Assembly (NCBI GenBank): GCA_010645155.1
Contig: CM021320.1
Location: 2,304,175 to 2,368,174 of the forward strand
Reading direction: 5' to 3'
From: Tigriopus japonicus
Lineage: Eukaryota; Arthropoda; Copepoda; Harpacticoida; Harpacticidae
Length of the DNA stretch: 64,000 bases
Part shown: positions 34,113 to 47,500 of the stretch, one piece after another
Layout of the letters: every line of letters starts with the position of its first letter
How positions within the stretch are numbered: the first letter of the stretch is position 1
Program-made: the position numbers and the translations under genes
Notes under the pieces: generated by a model
Database searches by the model: none
Told to the model about the DNA's origin: nothing
Seen by the model: the letters and a program-made list of their open reading frames with translations, nothing else

Positions 34113-37100
34113 ATGGCCCTTTCATTTATTTTGTCTATTTTCACCTTCGACGAGTATGTTCGTAGGAGGATCAATGTTCTGTTGCCTTCCTTTGTCAAGG
34201 TTGACGAGGAAAGTGGTCTTAATATTTGCACAATTTCTCGAAATTTGCAATCTACTATCCAATTTGTCAGATGTTAGGAACATTTTATAGTCAAGAAGTT
34301 GTTCGATCTCGGGGAAATGCCAAAGGTAGAATCCAAGTTTGATCAATAAAATACTTCTTTGCACTTTGGTTCCCATCAGACGCTGAAAACAGGACAGGAG
34401 GGGCGAGAAAACTTCACAAAGTCTCTGCTGATCGCGGTCAAAGAAGAAATTGTCAAAATGGTCACAACTGAGGATGAGGTAAGGAAACATATGTCAGCGA
34501 TGGGTAATACAGTCCAAGGGAGGAGCATTTCTATGCATTGCAGATCAGTCAAATTCACGGCCTTTTTCTGATTGGGTTTCGCGAGATCCACACTGTGCCT
34601 GTCACCCCCGCAGCCACTTCGACGTTTTCTAATTCTGAGGGACTGAGGCCTCAAACAGAGAATGGCTCGTGGGAATCTGTTCTGAAAGAATTGGGTGACT
34701 CAGATCCCGAGGAGTCAATTACAGGTGTCATCTTTCAATATTCTCATCACTTCTTTGCCTGTCTCGAGGTGAGTTCAAGCTACCGATTTCTTGGACAACA
34801 ATTTGGCCACTTCTCTCTGTAGGGACTTGCAAATTAATCGTGTGGATAAAGAAGATGGCATAAAAACTAAGTTTTTGTCATCCACACAACAACTTTAGTC
34901 GTGAATCAATATTCTTAGATCTCTCGGTTGTTTTTTGGTACTGCTGGAGCATAAGGTATAATTCACAATGCCCCATTTTATGCTCTGGTACCCTCAACAC
35001 CTCATCTTTTATTACTAAGAGCGGTAAAAATAAGAAGCATATTTAAAACAGCAGTTTTGTGAAGTTTTTAAAAAAGCTTTTGGTTCATTATGACTGTAGT
35101 CCTTCTTCACAAGTATACGTCTGATTAGAACATTTTCTTCAATTTTCACTTGAATGAACAAAGTAGTGCTCCCGTGATTATTGACAGATAGTATTTCAAA
35201 GATATGTATTTTAAGTGTGTTTTAGGTCAAAATATATATCATCAGCATCTGCTATGAAGAAAACACATAAAATAATGCATTTTGATTTATTTCATGAGCT
35301 CAAATCCTTTTTTATACATTTTGGGATTTGTCCGTTAAAAATGTTGTGACAAAATATTAAAAAAATGGTTTTTAGGTGTTATGCTCATATTTCAGTTTAG
35401 AGCACTGCAAATAGCAGAACACAATCTTTAGATTTATTGGTCTCACTTAAGATCAATGTCTCCATAGCATTTGAAAAGACAAAGAAAAGCGCAACATTGT
35501 GAATACAATGTATTTTCGACAAAAAATATATTTACACGTTTTGTGCATGTTCTGGAAAGAAACAAGCTTTAAAAAAACAAGCAGTTTCTTCCAAACTTTC
35601 CACCTTTTCTGGGCCTTTCCTTTTTCCTCTCTATTCAGTTGGACAGACTTATTACTGAATGATACCAGCTAGCTCATGCGTATACTCTGTAATTATAGTA
35701 CTCAATTGTTTACTCTACACACACGTTTTTGTGTTTGGGAATTTCAATGCAAACTTGATGGTTTTTCTAGAGGCCGTGTTTTGTGTTGAGTCTTTCCTTA
35801 CAAGTGTTATACATGGTATTGTATTTTTCTCCAATTGGCCTTAAAAACTCATCGATAGACCATTCACTAAAAGCAAAGGATCAATTGGGGAGGAAGCAAA
35901 CCGATTTAATCTTACTAGAAACCATAATTCTCATCACTACTACCGTAGTCCAGATTCTTACTTTTTCTGACTTTTTCTTAGCCATTAAGACCAAACATGG
36001 GGGAAATACGTTGGTATCTAGATTGGTTCAACAAACAAGGCAAAGGTTAAAACTTGAAAGAAAGACTCAAAAATAGCTTTTCTCGAATTACTAAAATCTC
36101 TCATTACCGTAACTGGAGACTATGTTTTCAAGAGTTGCAATCATTGAACAATTTTGACAGATCCTGTTTCGTGGTTGCTTCCAACAAAAATGTCGCTTCA
36201 GTCAGTTTTATTTTTTGAGTTTCATTTCGAATGGCTTCATATTCGTGTCATTTCCTTTATATGATACCGAATAGTCAAACGAGCGTGGTCTTACCAAAGC
36301 TATGGAAATTTCAAAGGAGATTTTCCAACCCCAATCGAAAAGGAGGAACGACAGTCGGGAAAGCTTCCCATACGCTCTAAAGTTTCTTCCAATACATTGC
36401 ATCTTTGATTTGAAGGTGGTAAGTAGCTCTGAAAATGCCAAACAATACCTCGGCCCAGCAATACACGAAGTAACACACATTTTTGTAGTAATCTTGAAAT
36501 AACTTGAGCATAGATTGGTTTATTTACCATTTCAGAGGATGTTTTCTTCTTTAATCACAAGGAGATTTGACCCTCCGTTGAGGCAAGCTTCGCCCATCAC
36601 ACCCTCGCCAACGCCTTCTTTGGTTCGTTCTTCGTCCCAAAATACCATGAAGGACTCACCGGTGCCTTCCACAGCCAAGGACAAAGTTATAACGAGCATT
36701 CTCCAACTTCTGATCGCTATCCGAAGCCAATCTTCGGTAAGAGATTTTTCATAGGGTTCTCAATCCAACGGGATTAACTCTCTATGTATATATTCCTTTT
36801 GAACCTCTTTCTTTCTATCCAGCCACCAAATTGCAAAGTAACCAATCACAGTGGGCTTACCCCAAAGAGCGCAAGTTTGATTTTAATATGTGAAATAATT
36901 AATCAAGGTGGATAGTAGATAAAAACAAAACACAAATAAGTGAAGAAAACAATTTTTGAATACGTTTGTAAATTTCTTTCTGGATGGTGGCGCACTTTAT
37001 ATTATTTAGCTATGGTAAAATTACTTGTCGTGGTGATTTGAACACACCACAATATCCTTGAGTATGTCGGCAGATATCTAAAACGAGGGCTCAGACAAGG

Positions 37101-38402
37101 CTAGCAAAAGTAGGGTTGGATCAAAAATTGCAAACTTTTTTTATTTTTATTCAAGTTGAGCGTTTTTATTTTTTATTTTTTCGTAACAAAACGAACAACT
37201 TTTGGCATCTTATTCCGGAATTAGTTGTTCAAAGGATAACTGTGTTCTCGAGGAAGCCAAAGGTTTCACCTATTAAAAACCAAATGTATTATTTTTGTCC
37301 AAATGTGATATTTTATGTCAAAAAGTGACATTTTTTCGCCTAAAAGTAACAACCTTAGATCAAGTTTCCTTCAATCCAATGTAAGTTTTAGCCAAAATTG
37401 CGACCTTGGTGCTAATAAATGCAATATTTTGCCAGATAACTAGCAACTTTATCCAAGCCTTAGCTATCATTTTAAAGAAAGCTAAAGTTCAGTTGTTCAG
37501 TGCAAGTCATCCATTCTTTTAGCCTTCAATGAAGAAGAACTTGGAACTTGTTGGCGAGAAGTCTCCCCAATTGTTCCCTGAACCTGAACTCATTGAAGCC
37601 ACATTCCACGAACTTTTTAATGGGCACAAACTCGACGGCGATGATGACTACCCACAAAATGATCATGCGGAAGATGGCGATGACTTGTTGAAGACGCTCT
37701 TTTTTGGATTTCCTATCAATGACAAACTCAGAGATTTGTCTGTTGACGATGGTAAGATCAGCCAAAAGGAACCAAACAAAAATTATTGAATTATTGAACA
37801 AAGCCTTTTTTTAGATTCAAAATAATTGATAAATGATTTATATAATATGTTTTGTCTGCGCCAGTGCACGCTGCAAGCATGTTTACATTTTGACTTCAAG
37901 TGTATTTTAAGTCTGTTGGAGCATTTCTAGCTATGGTTAAACCTCCATTACTCTGGCGTCATTTTAGAAGCCTGAAAAAGTTGAAACGACTTAAAAAAGG
38001 GTGGAAGTCAATTGATGAAGTATCCTTAAAGCATGCATATCCAAACACAAAACAAATGAGTCAATACTTCTTCCTGTTCTTTCATGAGGTTAAAGTAGAA
38101 GACTGCAAAATCCGAATTTTACTTTTCGCTAATTTATTCAAGACCTAACTACATTATTGCTCATTCTAAAACAGACGCGTAAATGTTTGACATCATTCGT
38201 TTTTTATTGTTCTGACTCATAAACTTTGAAATTTCAGCAAACAGAATAAGGAGTACAATCATATTATCACATAAAACAAAAAAAGTACCATATTAATTCA
38301 AAGCATTTTTCATGAAAGACGTTTTTCCTTTTTTGCGTAGATGTACTTTGGCCGGCACCAAAACGAGTATTTCAATTGAGCATCAGCATGGATATCAAGT
38401 GA
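34113..38402 (+). CDS. Hypothetical protein, six-exon model, family not recognised
   Basis: Proposed exons: 34113-34199 (tentative), 34380-34478, 34544-34768, 36536-36736, 37523-37751 and 38341-38402, in all 300 codons. The last five share coherent phases (0, 0, 0, 1), have good acceptors and mostly consensus donors (gtaagg, gtgagt, gtaaga), and end in TGA. The first exon starts at an ATG but its gttgac donor is weak. The predicted protein has no recognised domain: a Lys/Glu-rich start, a Ser/Pro-rich middle (36570-36660), and an acidic stretch near 37635-37690 followed by a basic C-terminus. It converges with the ABCA gene, whose stop lies 194 bases away on the other strand. Because no family supports it, it could be a chance assembly of open frames. 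Confidence 0.4.
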
Positions 38403-38523
38403 GCAAGAGACCATTTACTTCAAGTTGCAATCAGCTCCCTCAACTCTCAAATATTCCAATCTATCTATTCCATGTCCAGTTGTTTCAATTTCCATCACGT
38501 TTGTTAGGCTGTCAGTCTGAGGA

Positions 38524-38529
38524 AATAAA
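38524..38529 (+). terminator. Candidate poly(A) signal of the hypothetical gene
   Basis: AATAAA 122 bases after the proposed stop at 38402, before the antisense last exon of the ABCA gene. Its position modestly supports a plus-strand transcript ending here. Confidence 0.35.
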
Positions 38530-38595
38530 AATGCAATTCTGAATAATGCAAAGTTCTGACTTTTCTGTCTAAGGACGTTAACTCACCCTATTCAT

Positions 38596-41500
38596 TTAGC
38601 ATTCGTGAGATTGTTTCTTAGGTTTGGTTGCGAAGCCTACAAACACCTGAAATCATGGGCAAATGAACATGTTAAGCAATTACTCTGAACTTAATGGCTG
38701 TAGACCGAGACGAGAAACAACTTTAACGCTCCCTTGGTCTTGAAAGTCCAAAATTGGCCTACCAAATCTTCGTCAGTAGGGTGAAAATGTACTATCATAA
38801 AAAGTAATTATTGTTAATGTGTCAGATCACAATATAATTCAATGAGTTTATTTTTGCTAATGATGGATCGAAAACACTTTCGAGCGAAATATCGGTTTTG
38901 GTTTCGGCTATGCTTCCCGAAACTGAAAGCAGAATATCGTTTTAAAGAATTAAGTTTGAGAGCAAAATCGAAAACGTTTCTGTTCAAAAACCTCTGGAAC
39001 ACATTTTTTCCGATGCTATAAAATAGACGATATCCCTTTTTCAAACGCATAGGTTGTGCCAATTTAAGGTTAATTTTGCATAAAAATAATATTGTAGTCA
39101 GCTGATTTTGGTTTCGGTCTCGGTTAAAAGCCTTTTCAGTCCCTCACTAATCACATCAGATAAGCCAGCTAAAGCATATCTCAAAAAAATGTAAAAGTAA
39201 GTGTGATCCAAATTCTAAAAAGGTTGTCTCTACTTGGATTGGATCCATTTTCCAAAATCAACTTTGCATTTACCACGGTTCCCATGGAGTCTCTGTAAGG
39301 CTTAAGAAGACAGTATTGTCATTCCTGACTTGGTACGTCAAAAATCTCGACTACAAGGTCGTCGGATAAACTAGACCCGGAATACTAATTTCGAATATTT
39401 GAATGTCGACTGACGAAGTCGGTAGTGTGTATTTCATTTCGTACCTCATCCAAGGTCGTGGAAGCCACATTCAGGTTGGTGATTCCAAGTGCCTTTTGTC
39501 GAGGGACGATGCGAGCGAAAATCTCACTTTGGGGCATATCCTGGATATTAAAGCTGAGGTTGGTGTAATGTTGAGATACATTTGTGATCCGATTGAACAT
39601 GGAACGTAAAACCCTCAAAGCTTTTTGAGCGAGACATAGGGACTCGAAAGACAACTGGACCTTATAACCTTGACCAAATCTGAAGAGAGTAAGGTTTTGA
39701 GTGAGGTTTTATCTGTTTCAGTTGAGCAATACAATAGAGGACGTGATAATCGTTAGTATCTAGTGACTGCCATTACGTATTTTTATGAATATTATTGGAA
39801 AAACGTATCGAAAGGGAATATACGTATGTTTATCAGTACAAACCTTATTTTTTACTATCGAAAATTGAAAATCACTTACTAGGCAGAGCAAAGACTCCTG
39901 AAAGGTGGACTAAGACAAAAAGGACGACAGCTGTCACATTCTGGCTCAATCAAACAAACAAGCAAGCAGGCTTTTGCGTGATTTGAGGTCTGCCTTGTGA
40001 AAAAAATCAATATTTCAATTTTCAATACCATCGAATTCCATATTCAATAGTTATGCTCTCTCAAAACTCAGTCTATACTTCTAAATGGAATGGAAAAGCA
40101 AGCGCTCCTCCGATCTTTCTTCCACAAAAGGGCGAGTTCATCCATGTTTTTCACTCTTTTGTACGGAGCTTTGAGAAGGAATAAATTTGCATTCCAGCAT
40201 TTGATGAAGCTAAAAATTGAAAGATGTGGTCTACCAAAAACAGGCAAGGGGTACAATTCAGAATCCTGTTAATCACAAGTCATCAACATGTCACCGTCGT
40301 AGTCCAGATTTCAGTGGTTTTTGGAGAGAACAACTTACTTTTTTTTCACGTGTTGTGGCGATCCAATGCACTTCAATTGACCTTCAGCCATGATGGTTAG
40401 TCTGCTGCAGAGTTGCTCACACTCCTCCATGGAATGGGTCGTTAATATCACAGTTGTTCCCTTTTCCACCTCTCTCTGAATGATTTTCCAAACTTGACGC
40501 TTGGTACCCGCATCCATTCCGCTGAAATATGTTTGGTTCCAATCAAACCTTGGATTTCATTCTCGATTGAGATCTTAACATAGACGGAAGTATTTTGAAT
40601 ATTTTTGAGCTTGATTTCACCAATTATTAAAGATTCATGTCCATTCGACGTACACATTATCATCAACAATGGCATGTCTTGATCCCCTCATCGTCAATAA
40701 TTGAATTATTGATTTTTGTGACGTATATTTAAGCATTCTCATACTCTACATAAACCCCGCCATTAGGTTTGAACGGTCAACGAAAGTCAAGTAATGTTCC
40801 TTTTCAAAATGCAAGTGAATGAGAAAAGGTCAACTAAATATTTGATAATCTAATAAACAAACCTTTCAATACCAGCGTTTTTAAAGTAAAGAAACTGACT
40901 TCACGTTTTCCCAGTAATTGTGGGCTACTTTTTGTAATACTGAGGAAAGAAAAGAATAATGAAAGTGTGATGGCGTCACTTTCTTATGCCTAACTGCAAT
41001 TTTGACTATAAGTCAAAGGTCTAACGTATCTTCAAAAAAAGTTTTATACCAAAAGAGCCAACATGCTTTCAAATGCAGCAGCACTAAAGTTCTCTCGATC
41101 TACAGTCACTTACTTAAATACGGTCACTTACAAGATTTACTTTAGTCACTTACTTTAGTCACTTACAAAAAAAGTCAAAGGTCTAACGTATCTTCAAAAA
41201 AAGTTTTATACCAAAAGAGCCAACATGCTTTCAAATGCAGCAGCACTAAAGTTCTCTCGATCTACAGTCACTTACTTGCACTTTGATTTGATTGATCTGT
41301 AAGTTGAGACTTTATGATGTGCTATGCAAAGTAAACATCCACCTCTACCGTGTTTTTCCAATGTGAAAAAGAACTTTAATCATAAATTTAAAGGCTATTT
41401 GTCTTACAATTCCTATTTATGTGCTTGTAATGCTGTTTTCCTCCTACTGTAATCGAAAGTACTTATTACCAACCTTGTGGGTTCATCCATCAGGATGAGC

Positions 41501-44500
41501 TTGGGTTGACCGAGAAATGCGACGGCTGCGCAAACTTTTCGCTTCGTGCCTCCACTCAAATCTTTACACATTGTGTTCCCTTGCGTGTCTAAGGCCAAAT
41601 CAACGATTGAATGATCGATTGCCTGGAATAAAGAAGGTACATCACAAGGCATGTACAAAATGAGTGAGCATCTTAATTTGGAATCCGATGGGATGTTTCT
41701 ATCGGCCTTCACATCCGAGCTTTCTTTCCCGAAAAAGGACCAATGCGTTCTAACGCCACCGAAATGCCAAGTTAAAGGCAACGGGGGTTTTAAGTCAATC
41801 GAAGCCTCTTATATTTGTATTAGTGCGATTAAGGGCCCACCCCAAAAGTAGCTACTGTCTGCAAAAGCCCGCAGTTTCGCTCTCCCAGAGGCCGAAAGCT
41901 CTCACATTTCGTACTTGGTGATACGAGGTCAATCATGTGGGACTTGCCCCAAAAATCACCTCGATACCCATGTGTGCCAGACCCACTAATTGCCGACCTC
42001 TGGTTAATTGTGATGTTTTCAATGACGTTTTGGGAGCAGGAAACTTATTCTCATATACAAAATTCATGCAACTGATGACATCTGACTTCAAAAATGATTT
42101 GTTTTGTTCCATCTTGATTGAAACAAGTCTTACCTTTTTCGAGTCTTGCGGACTGAGTCCTCTAACTTGACAATAGACTTGAAGGGTTTCTCGTACGGTT
42201 AGGAGTGGGTCCAAAGCGTTTTCTTGCGGGCAATATCCTCGAAGTGTGTCAGGTGGGTTCAATTGATACTCTCCCGCACTGGGTTGTATTTCCCCAGTTA
42301 GTACCTTGAAGGTGGTACTTTTCCCTGCACCATTCAATCCGATCCAACCAAAACACTGAAAGAAAGGAGCTCAGTGTCGTTTCTCAGATTTATTGGAATG
42401 TTCAATATTTTCATGACGCCTTTAAGAAGGAAAAATATTCGGAAATTATAGTGGCCTTACACAACGAAGAGAATCTTACACAAACTCGTCAAAACATTGG
42501 AGTGACGTCTCTAATCAAGATTAATCACTGTTTTGACGACATGCACCTGATGCATGGAACATCAGTTTAGCATAATTTGCTTGTTTTGAATCCATCATCG
42601 TCAGTGAGCGGCATTCGTTAAGGGGTCATACACAGGTTTTTATGTACTTTTTCTTTTTAAGGCCTGTTTTCTCTTGGAATATCTTCAAATTGAGGGAGAT
42701 TGAATATGAAAGGTTCATGTTTTCAATGATCAGTTAAGCTTTCTATTTTGTATTTCAATAAAGTACAATAAAGTACTAACAGAAACACTCTTGCTTAAAT
42801 ATTTACTATCAGAACAATTTTTTTGTCAAATTAAATAATCTCCCCTAGATTTCTCCAAGATTAGTTTTCAAATTGTTTTGTTCCCAATACAAATCAGTCG
42901 AACCAAATATACTTACTTTCAGAGTACAATCCTATTTAAAAAAAACGGAAGCTGAACAAACATAACTATTTCAAAATGAATCCATTTGTCCCAAACTAAA
43001 TAAATGAGGCTTGTTTCAAAAGAAATTACCTCTCCATATTTGATCCCCACAGACACATTGTTCACCGCCAATTTGGTCTGATTCCCATTAACAAAAGCCT
43101 TGGATAAGTTTTTGATTCTCAAGAGGTCAGGCTTCTGCACATTTGGATAAGAGAACGGATGATGCTGTTGACTCTCCACTCGTTGTCGCTCTCTTTTGAC
43201 GTCACTATCCTCTTGGGTCATTTCCGAATCCACTTGGGGCAACGGGGAACTACGAGAATGGTAATCAAAAGACAACCACAATTAATATCCAACGACAGAA
43301 GCACATGGTTATCACTAAGCAAGTAAGGAGGCCAAATCTCTAAGGAGAGCATGAGTAGGTCCAAGATTCAGTCACTTACGTCCACCAAGGGCACCAATCG
43401 GCTAAGAGTTTGTACTCCACAACCAGATTGAGCCCGAAGAAGAATAGGGTTTCCAGAGCCAAAATAAGGATGTTGAGCCCAATCACGTCGAACGAAAACG
43501 GAGGTTTGTACCCGTCCTCGTCGTACATGGCAGATTCCAGGACCTCGCCAGTGATATAATTAGTGGCCAAAGCTAATAATCCTCCACCCAGAGAGTAAGC
43601 TGGAGCAAATCGAAAGATCACGTTCAAGAAACGACGAAGTCGACCTAGTCCCATTGTAGCCTAAAATAAAATCAGAGCAAAAAACGAAACCTATAGTATT
43701 ATGAACGACATTAGTACCATTAGATCCAGTCTTGCCAAAAGGACAAACCAGTTTATGATTGTTATTTGTATGAGAAGCTAAGGCGGACGCATTATTTGTC
43801 GTCCTTCATCCGATTGTCTTTTGTGAGAAGACTCTTGGGTTCTACCTGAGTGAACCGTATTAATGACATACTTGAGAGTCCCCAACTAGATGGAGTCAAA
43901 GTAAGGGCAAAGTCTCATCAGATCACTGCCTTTTGCTAATCATGTTTTTGGTCAATTTAGCGGTGTGTTTAGTTTAAAAAATCTGATTTCGAAAACCTCC
44001 AGGTTGCACCGATATTTCGTTTCGACAATAATCAAGTCAATAATACAGATTTTTTAACATTTCAAAAACTTTTGGTTAAGCTTTAGGTGAGCTTCCTAGT
44101 CGACCAAATACGGATTATGCATAATGTACCTCACAACCACGCAGAAGAATTGCTTTTGTTGTTGCCTTTGTTTGTTTCTGCTTACAAACAACGTCATGTA
44201 GCAGTTATTCCTTAAAATGAATACAAGTTGCTCCGTTTTAGTATTTTCAATTTTTCTTGTCATCTAATAAAAATAATGCCTTTTATCAAAACGCCTGAAC
44301 TATGTAAAATCAAGAGTTTTGGGAAAAGGAGTCAATTAACCGAATATGAAAAATACAGATTGTGGTCATATTCTGGAGGTTTTTTATAAAGTAAAGTAAA
44401 AAAGAAAAACACATCAAGCACAAAATAACGAACAGCAAGTTTGCTCCAGCGATAGTTACTGTGACAAAAAGACATAATTAGGCTCTATAAACAAAGAACG

Positions 44501-47500
44501 AGGGGTTCTCAGTTACTTAAAGTTGGAAAGTCTCTGAATGAAATTTGTCTACACTTTTTTAAAGCTTTTTTTGCATTTCGGGCCGTTTTTATTTGGAGGG
44601 AAAGTGCATTCCTAGACACCTAAGGTCTAAGTACTATAAACATTTTTGAAGAGAGTACTTTTCAATTTTTGACCCCCAAATTAGTGTTCATTGACGTTCA
44701 GTCATTTTAGAATAGCAATCAGTCCTGTTGTGGGAAAATAGTTCCCAAAACACGAAACTTCCTTGGGCTGTCATTTATAACCCTTACCTTAATCGCATAA
44801 AGCATGTCTAGAAGAATGATGATCATGAGAAGCAAGATCCCCAAGAGAACGTTGGAACAGAGCACGGTTAATTGACCCAAACTGGGCTCGGAAAACCATT
44901 TCTCTATACAATAAACAATACTGGCTGAGGCTGTACAGAAGAAAAACATCAAGACGAGGACGGCTGAGAAATTGGATTTGTCTGTGTAGGATCCGATCTT
45001 GAAGATTTGAAAGACGATTCCAGTCACAATGGTGTAGATGAGAATGACCTATGGGGTCAAGAGTAATCTGTGTTAGCAGTCTCGGCTTGTCTGTGTTCTC
45101 TTAGACCCAAACGAAAGCTGAGTTTAGGTCACATTTATGGTACCTGTCATCTCGTTTTCCAGTTTCTAGTTTAATCGCTTATTCAGAACGGTTCATATTA
45201 CTCTAAGTAAGTGGTATGCGTGCGGAACTTGTTATTAATGGAAAGGTTAGGTACGTTTTTTTCTCTGTATCGACCAAAATATAATGTTACTAATGTATAA
45301 CACCGGGTTTAAGAGGGTTGATGTACTTGTGGAACTTCATTTTAGCGACATTTTTTTCTAGAAATCGTTTCTATCGGAAAGTTAAATGGAATCTGCAGCC
45401 GAGAACAGATTTGAAGTCACTGAAGACCTTGACTAACGAAAAGAAGATATAATCCGTCAAATGGTGTCAACTTGAATGAAGGGTATCAGTTGGCTTGAAG
45501 GCAATCTCTGATTGGTACCCAATGAATTGAAAAAGGTTGCAAGGCCACTCTCAACTTTTTCTCCCGAAACGCCGATCAGTGGACTCAACTCTTTCCATTG
45601 TCGAGAATTGTAGCTCGAAAGAGATGGGCTCAAGATTATGCATTCACCTAAATCCTAGCCAAGTTTCTCATTCAAAATGCAAATGACGAGACCCTCTTAC
45701 CCCTAAATCCCAAATGAATGTGGAACACCAATATGTCAGCGGAGAGACTCCGGCCACAATTTGAACTTGCTTCTCGCGTTGGATCCGCTCAGTGATCACG
45801 TAAGAAATGAAACTTGACGGAACGAATGAAAACGACGTCAGCATCATGAGGGCGATCCCAATGTCAGCCACGTTTTGAATGCTGTGAAAGGAAATCATTT
45901 AGTGGTTGATGGACAATCTCAGCCCTGAACTCACACTCACATTGTAGCCGTTGTGGCTTCTTTTGCGTTGAGTAAGAGGGGATGGTTGTAAGTTGTGATT
46001 CCAAATTGGGTTGGATCTTGTTCGCTTTCGGCCACCGTGGTTCTGAGCATGGCATTGTGAATGGCGTTCAAGTAGGAAGGAACTGCATGCACTCCTTTGT
46101 TGTTGTACCAAACAATCAGATTCTCTGTGGTGCCACCAATCACTTCGGATGAGGGACTAGGTTCGCCAATGGACCACCCACCAAATCTAGGTAGGTATAC
46201 AGGGTTAGGTGTTTGACTCAGACAGGATTTCAATCGTGAATTGTCCGAACCGTTGTAAATTAAAAAGTAAGAATAGCCAATGAATGAATTGTTTGTCACC
46301 ACAAAGGATTGACCAATTTGTGATAGTTTGAAGTGATGGAACCAAATAAAAAGTGATGCTGTTTTTTTAGCCATGACTTATTTTTTTGTTATCTGAAAGT
46401 CAACAGGCTTTGTTTCTCTTTTCAATCCCAAAAACATCAAGAGCCATTATGACAACACATTTTGATGCCATCATTTTTTTGCCATTTCGAAGGCCACACC
46501 CTCTGTGACAAATCCGATTGATTCCAAAGTCTTACAGATACAACTATGCATTATCAAAATTTCTCATTGATTGGTTCTCCTTATAACACATAAGATTTAC
46601 AGGGGTCGGCGGCCCAAGTGTAGACCCCTTAGGACCATCATATGTTTTGTAGTTTTTGATAGATTTTTTTCAAAGTTTCTGTCAAATAATCCTAATGTAT
46701 TAAGGAATAGAAGTTGTGTTATACATATTCCTGTTGAAGCTCTTGGGCATGGTTGAGATCATGACATCGATGAAGTAAGTGAGACAGTTGGCACAGTGCC
46801 TTGCGTTTGTCCCTCAAAGAGAGAAAGGCAGAATTTTGGGTTGGAATGGACTCTTTGGTATCCCAGCATGTCTCACTTTTGACGATTTACCAAGCAAACA
46901 AATCTATGAGCCTCAATTACATCTGAAACAGACGCTAGGTTTTTACTAAAAATGCCAAAATCTTCACTTGGACCGCCGACCCTGTAGGCATGTCTCCACC
47001 CCTGTATCATATAGTTCGAAGACCACTCTTTTATTCATGGCTCGCCCAAAAAGTCACAACTTCTTTGACCATGAACCTTTCTTGAAGCCGTAAAGTCAAA
47101 GGTCAAGGGCAGAAGGTGTCTGGACTTTGTTTTGCTATGTGCTCACCTCTTGTCAATGAATTGAGTGTGGGAGTTTAAAATCCAGTGGCTGGGACTGGGT
47201 TGATCGGTCAGGTCAAAAATGACATCCGTCGTATTCATGATCATGCGTGGAGCTCGAGATAAGGATGAGTTGGAATCCAATTGACAAGTCCACTCATAGG
47301 AAGAAGGGCAGGAACATTGCGTCAATTTAGATCCAGGACCCTAAGTAATAAAATGTTTATTTTTAATTAAACACTTGAAGCAAAAGTAACTAGCACAGTT
47401 TGAGCAGTCCATTAAATTTCCAAAGTAAAACATAATGGTTCAATTACTTGATGAATGATTGGCATGGCAGGAACTAGGATGTGACTCACCTCATACTCCG

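Noticed and set aside
37526..37801. Minus-strand frame with hydrophobic stretches resembling membrane segments
   Set aside because: It is the reverse of the proposed plus-strand exon 37523-37751, has no family resemblance and no matching splice partners.
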